From: Dentipellis sp. KUC8613
Taxonomy: Eukaryota; Basidiomycota; Agaricomycetes; Russulales; Hericiaceae
Reading direction: 5' to 3'
Assembly: GCA_002286715.1 (NCBI GenBank)
Contig: NSJX01000015.1
Location: forward strand, 311,313-375,312
Length of the DNA stretch: 64,000 bases
Below, in pieces: positions 59,466 to 64,000 of this stretch. The notes beneath the pieces are model-generated. The model saw only the letters and a list, made by a program, of their open reading frames with translations. It had not been told where the DNA came from and did no database searches. A program made the position numbers and the translations under genes. The first letter of the stretch is position 1. Each line of letters begins with the position of its first letter.

Positions 59466-61318
59466 ATGGCAGAACCTACCAAAGCCGAGACGGAGCAGGT
59501 CTTCAAAGTGCTGAAGTCTGCGAAAGGTAACAAGGTGCGCTGGCAGTAAATTTCGAATTGAAGCCACTACTTATTACTTGCTGCTCCAGATGTGCTTCGA
59601 TTGCCAGGCTCGCAACCCGACATGGTCGAGCGTTACGTTCGGCGTGTACATCTGCCTGGACTGCTCGAGTGTCCACCGGAACATGGGTGTCCATATCAGC
59701 TTCGTTCGGTACGCCTGCCACGGAGTCTCTTCATGAAGCAGATTAATGAACTTCGCGCAGATCGACCAATCTCGATAGCTGGCAGCTCAACCAGCTGCGC
59801 ACGATGAAGGTCGGCGGGAACGTTTCGGCTACCGAATTCTTCACGAAGCATGGTGGTGCTTCGCTCCTCAACGACTCCGACACCAAGAAAAAGTACAGCA
59901 GCCGCGTCGCCGAGCTGTACAAAGAGGAGCTTGCACGGCGTGTGCAAGATGACATTGCCAAGTACGTTCCTCCCATTCACGGCGGGGGCGAGGCGCTATA
60001 TCGGCATAACATGTGGTTGATTCTACTTCGTCTGAATCATCTACTGTCTCAGTGCCAGTCGACGTCGATCTTGCGCCTCGCATGCCTTGTTTTCTTGTTT
60101 GGAAGTCACTGACCACCGCACTCCGAAAACAGATTCCCCGAAGGCATCGTCGTGGACGGCGTCGAAGCTGTGAAATCGCCCGCCCCTGCCGCTGCTGGCG
60201 CTGAAGAGGACGAAGACTTCTTCTCGTCCTGGGACAAGCCGGCCACACCCAAACCCACCACACCCGCCGCCAAACCTGCCACGCCTCCCGTCATCGGACG
60301 GTCCGCCTCCGCCTCCTCCACGTCCTCCGGGCCGCGCACCGTCACCTCATCCTCCCTCCGCGCCAACTCCACCTCCAGCACGGCCTCGCGGCCCGCCAAG
60401 CTCGGCGCGTCGCGTCTCTCGTCCTCCACGAGCACCTCCACCTCCACAACCGGCGGCCTCGGCGCGAAGAAGGGCAAGCTGGGCGGCCTCGGTGCCAAGA
60501 AGGCGGCGGCGCCCATCGACTTTGCCGAGGCGGAGCGAAAGGCCAAGGAGGAGGCGGAGCGGATCCGGCAGCTGGGCTACGACCGCGAGCGCGAGGAGGC
60601 GGAGGAGCGCGCGAAGAAGGAGGCGGCGGCGCTGGAGGCGCGGACGAAGGCGAAGGCGAAGACGGCGGAGCCGGCCGCGGGCGCGGGCGCGGGCGCGCGG
60701 GCGGGGCCGCCGAAGCCGAACGGGAACAGCCAGGACTTGGAGAGGCTTGGCATGGGGATGAAGCGGCTTGGGTTTGGCGGGGTGCCGTCGCCCATTGCTA
60801 CGACATCCAAGTCTGGGTGCGTTTCTGCGTTTCTGCTGATATGTCTGAGTCGAACTGAGCGGTGTGTTGTTGCAGGTCGTCGACGCCAGTGGTAGACGAC
60901 GCGCCGACGACGGCGCGCGACCGGTTCGGGAACCAGAAGGCGATCTCGTCGGACATGTTCTTCGAGCGGAACGATTACGACCCGGTTATGGCGGCGGAGA
61001 CGCAGGCCCGCCTCGCGCAGTTCCGCGGCGCGACGTCGATCTCGTCGAACCAGTACTTTGGGCGCGAGGAGGAAGAGGAGCTCGTTGCGGCGAACGCGGA
61101 TGGCGGACTCCTCGGCGATGGTAGTCTGTCTGGCCTGGAAGTGGCTGCGAAGGACGCCATCGCGCGCGTCATGGCGAACCCGGATGTCCAGAACCTTGGA
61201 GAGAGCATCCGCACTGGTGCATTGAAGGTCCGTATCTCTTCTTGTGTGCTCTGTCCGTGTATTCACGTGTTTTGTTGCTCAGCTGTCGGACTATCTGGCG
61301 CAGATGTCCGAGCGGTGA
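59466..61318 (+). CDS. GLO3: ARF GTPase-activating protein, ArfGAP2/3 type
   Basis: Six exons (59466-59534, 59590-59708, 59761-59961, 60133-60816, 60876-61227, 61283-61318) give 486 aa. The ArfGAP zinc finger is [17 protein letters not shown] then [19 protein letters not shown], i.e. C-x2-C-x16-C-x2-C with the catalytic Arg in HRNMG. A Ser/Thr/Ala/Pro linker follows, then a Lys/Glu/Ala coiled-coil-like segment. The C-terminal Glo3 motif region ([33 protein letters not shown]) binds coatomer and SNAREs in yeast. It acts in COPI retrograde Golgi-ER traffic by stimulating Arf1 GTP hydrolysis. All motifs are intact. Confidence 0.94.
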
Positions 61319-61670
61319 ATTGACTGCGTTCGCGAGCTTGGGTTGTAGAGGCGCAGTGATTGGTTTGGTTTATGGCGAATATTCCTTCCTTCCGTACAAC
61401 TTTATTATATTATCTGGTTGGAGGATACTTATATGAGTACTTTTCGTGACTGCACTTGAGTTGAGAGTGTCGAACTTGAAACGTTCAGCACCGCCGGCCT
61501 CCCCTAATAATCTCATAAATATTTGACGATAAGGCAATTTTGAATTCTCGATAAGTTCAACAATTACGTCATTATTATAAGCGCCGACAAGAGCCTACAA
61601 GCGCCCACAACTGACAACCGTTGTCGCGACTCGCGCCGTACTTCATGACCCTCTCCCTTGACTATTGACC
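61319..61670. other. Spacer before AP-2 sigma
   Basis: 350 bp, AT-rich; no gene. Promoter of the downstream gene by position. Confidence 0.5.
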
Positions 61671-62399
61671 ATGATCAGGTTCATCCTTGTACAGGCTAGT
61701 CTTTTCGACATTATCTGTAGCGTTGCGGGGTCCTGAGGTCTGTGTGTAGAACAGGCAGGGAAAGACGCGTCTGTCGAAGTGGTATGTGCCGTATGATGAC
61801 GAGGAGAAAGTAAGCATTACTTCCTCTGATATCCTGCCTGTGCTCTGGATCACTCATAAAGGACCGGTTCTCTTGTGATGATAGGTTCGCCTTCGGGGAG
61901 AGGTCCATAGGCTAGTAGCGCCTCGAGACCAGAAGTACCAATCTAATTTCGTCGAGGTGCGTGAACGCGGCCAATCTCGCATATTTCGGTCGTCTGACGT
62001 GTTTCTGTGCTAGTTCCGAAACTACAAGGTCATCTACCGTCGCTATGCTGGTCTCTTCTTCTGCGTTTGTGTCGATGCGAACGACAATGAGCTCGCTTAC
62101 CTGGAAGCTATTCATCTCTTCGTCGAGATCCTCGGTACGTTGCTCGTCTGATTTCAGGCGCCCAATTTCACATCTTTGCATAGACTCGTTCTTCGACAAT
62201 GTGTGCGAGCTCGATCTAGTCTTCAACTTCTATAAGGTGAGTAACCCTTGTCATTTACCGCACCTTACATATCAACATGCTGACTGATAACTCTCAGGTC
62301 TACGCAATCCTGGACGAGATATTCCTTGCGGGAGAGATCGAGGAGACGAGTAAGGATGTCGTGCTCGCCAGACTAGAGGAGCTGGAGAAGCTTGAGTGA
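61671..62399 (+). CDS. APS2: AP-2 clathrin adaptor complex sigma subunit
   Basis: Six exons (61671-61694, 61750-61809, 61885-61956, 62014-62134, 62184-62236, 62298-62399) give 143 aa, the exact family length. Sequence: [20 protein letters not shown], then [80 protein letters not shown] and [14 protein letters not shown]. It is the small chain of the plasma-membrane AP-2 adaptor for clathrin endocytosis. The first intron appears to start with GC (CAG/gctagt) so that the conserved V-Q is kept; a GT donor six bases upstream would give an in-frame protein lacking these two residues. Confidence 0.95.
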
Positions 62400-63769
62400 T
62401 TCCCAACGGTGCGCTGCGGTTAGTCCCTGGACCAGCATCTCCCTTCCCTATCTCGTCGTGTAAACACTATGACCCTGTACCATTACAGCCCTGCTATTTT
62501 ATTTCCTGCTTTCTAGTTCCCTTCTTGCGCCAAGCACATGTCGGAATAACGCTGCTCCTTACTCCGACTGCAGGCCTCGAACCTTCCTGGGGACCGCCGA
62601 TCAAGCTGCAAGCCTCGAATGGAGAATGTACGCCTGCCGGGTGCAGATCCTGCTTGCCCACATATGGACAGAGATGCGGCCCGGATCTGGATCGTCTCCC
62701 AGCTCTCCGTACTCGACCCCAGGATCGACTGAGCTGCCAACGCCTCAGGGTCACGGCGCTGGTATCGATATCGGTCCTCGGACTCGTCAATGCAAGCACA
62801 GGTCCGGGCGGCAGCAACCCTATCACTTGCCCCCACGGTGTAAGCTACCGTTGAGCTGCATGTGAATGAACTCGGGGTGCGATCATATCGATCTCGTAGC
62901 CTTATGGCTCTCCAGGTTATTACCTCCTCCGCACAGGCAAACACGAGGTGGGTGTGTATTTTTGTACCGCGATACGACTTATCTGATATGCTTGTCGCGC
63001 CTTCAGGTACTTAGGTCTGCATGCTTTATTCATCAAGCTCAAGGTCCAGGGAATCTGCGTACGAGAACAACGTTCCGCGGCAGACTCCGCCAGCCACCAG
63101 CGTCATGGGCGTCTGCTGAGTGCTCCATGACAAATTTACCGTCACGACATCTCCCAGCTGTATTTGTATTTGCATCGCATTGACGCCGCCTCTGGGGTGC
63201 AAGGCCCTGCAGCTGAATGGCGCGGATCCCTTCGGTGCAACGCTAGCCCATTGCAGCCCATTGGCAGCACAAACCCACACATACGCACCCGAAGTCGTCC
63301 CGCATGGTCGCCCCGACAGTACAATCATCCGCTGATCTCTATCTCTGGGAACGGCAGGCCTGGGTGAGAGACACTCGCACCCGTCTTCGACTTCCATCCT
63401 GCACTAAAGTGGCCAGGCCACAAGCCCAGACTGTCACTCACCTCCACCCTCGCACCACGCTGTCCCGAGGAACACGCGAGGGCGGTGGCTGCCGTCAAGG
63501 CTTTCGGTGCCGCACCTCCCCAGCCGCGTGGCGCGGGTGGGCTTCAGGTCTCCATTGACGAGGTTCGATCGTTCGGCATGTGCAGGTTCCCCGGATCTCA
63601 TGCTCTTCGTCTAGATTTTAGGGGGTATTTCCCCATGAAGATTCGGCTAAGTGGCGGCGGCAGGTAGGTGTGAACCTCAGTGTGTTATCCGAGGGCGCTG
63701 ACAGTCCTGTAACTGGGTCGTACTGCGGCTGCGTAGCGGATCGACAAGTGTCCGAGCCTGAATCAGTGA
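62400..63769. other. Right edge, no supported gene
   Basis: Frames on both strands up to about 150 codons, none with a recognised domain or coherent splicing. The first bases hold the AP-2 sigma 3' UTR. Confidence 0.4.
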
Positions 63770-64000
63770 CCTCATCCGTACTCAGTACCGCGCAAGCGCG
63801 GCAACCTATCAAACGTCGGACGTTGCGAGGACGTGCTCACGCTGCCGCTTGCCGTCGTGCCGCTATCTCCAAAACCTTCGTATGCGGGCGCAGAATTTAC
63901 GGCAGCCATCAAGGAGGAGGTGCGGTTCAACCTGGGTGCGGATGAAGTTCGGAAGTGCTGTGGGAGTATGATGCGTGCAGCCCCGTATCGAAGTACTTCC
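63770..64000 (+). CDS. Possible partial coding exon running off the window
   Basis: An open frame without its own start follows a stop at 63767-63769 and is open to the window end (77 codons). Its translation (EDVLTLPLAVVPLSPKPSYA, GAEFTAAIKEEVRFNLGADE) is less biased than other frames nearby and could be an exon of a gene continuing to the right. No family is recognised. It may be fortuitous. Confidence 0.2.

Noticed and set aside
1..64000. CRISPR arrays, bacterial operons, rRNA
   Set aside because: The window is fungal with spliced genes; no regularly spaced repeats or rRNA sequence were seen.

Overview
The window is a piece of a filamentous basidiomycete chromosome, most likely an Agaricomycete (a polypore or related wood-decay mushroom). 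The evidence is the gene structure (many 45-70 nt GT-AG introns, short spacers) and gene content (ICE-like caspase-domain genes, S53 sedolisins, single-copy fungal housekeeping genes). No rRNA, tRNA, CRISPR array or intact transposon could be supported. All genes were modelled by hand; where exon sums are given they divide by three and end on a stop codon.

Left flank, 1-2.2 kb: an ASCC1/AKAP7-type 2H phosphoesterase. Left paralogue block, 2.5-12.9 kb, all on +: a small MYND zinc-finger protein, two caspase-domain proteins (A and B) and one member of a conserved fungal family with a 'GSYNW...PTI.VPG' signature, called YNW here. B ends in three tandem H-type lectin repeats; A stops exactly where they would begin.

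Housekeeping core, 13.9-27.4 kb: anthranilate phosphoribosyltransferase (TRP4) and ATP phosphoribosyltransferase (HIS1) in tandem, a long protein kinase with an SR-rich tail on -, then ROT1 and proteasome PRE7 on -. Two intervals of about 5 kb (19.8-24.8 and 27.4-32.8 kb) hold no gene I can support.

Right paralogue block, 32.8-46.9 kb, mostly on -: three more YNW genes, a second MYND gene and a third caspase-lectin gene (C), with a + strand 2-oxoglutarate/Fe(II) oxygenase inside. The MYND, caspase and YNW families thus recur on opposite strands on either side of the housekeeping core, with conserved introns and TATA promoters.

Right flank, 47.6-62.4 kb: an F-box protein, two S53 sedolisins on - separated by RPC19 on +, a CsbD-like/Hmp1-type stress protein, GLO3 ArfGAP and AP-2 sigma. 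The first sedolisin has lost three of its four key catalytic residues. The last 1.6 kb has no secure gene.

The most novel content is the caspase/H-type-lectin fusion family with a separately encoded conserved N-terminal element. It could join glycan recognition to protease signalling (self/non-self or regulated death), but that role is inference from domain architecture only.
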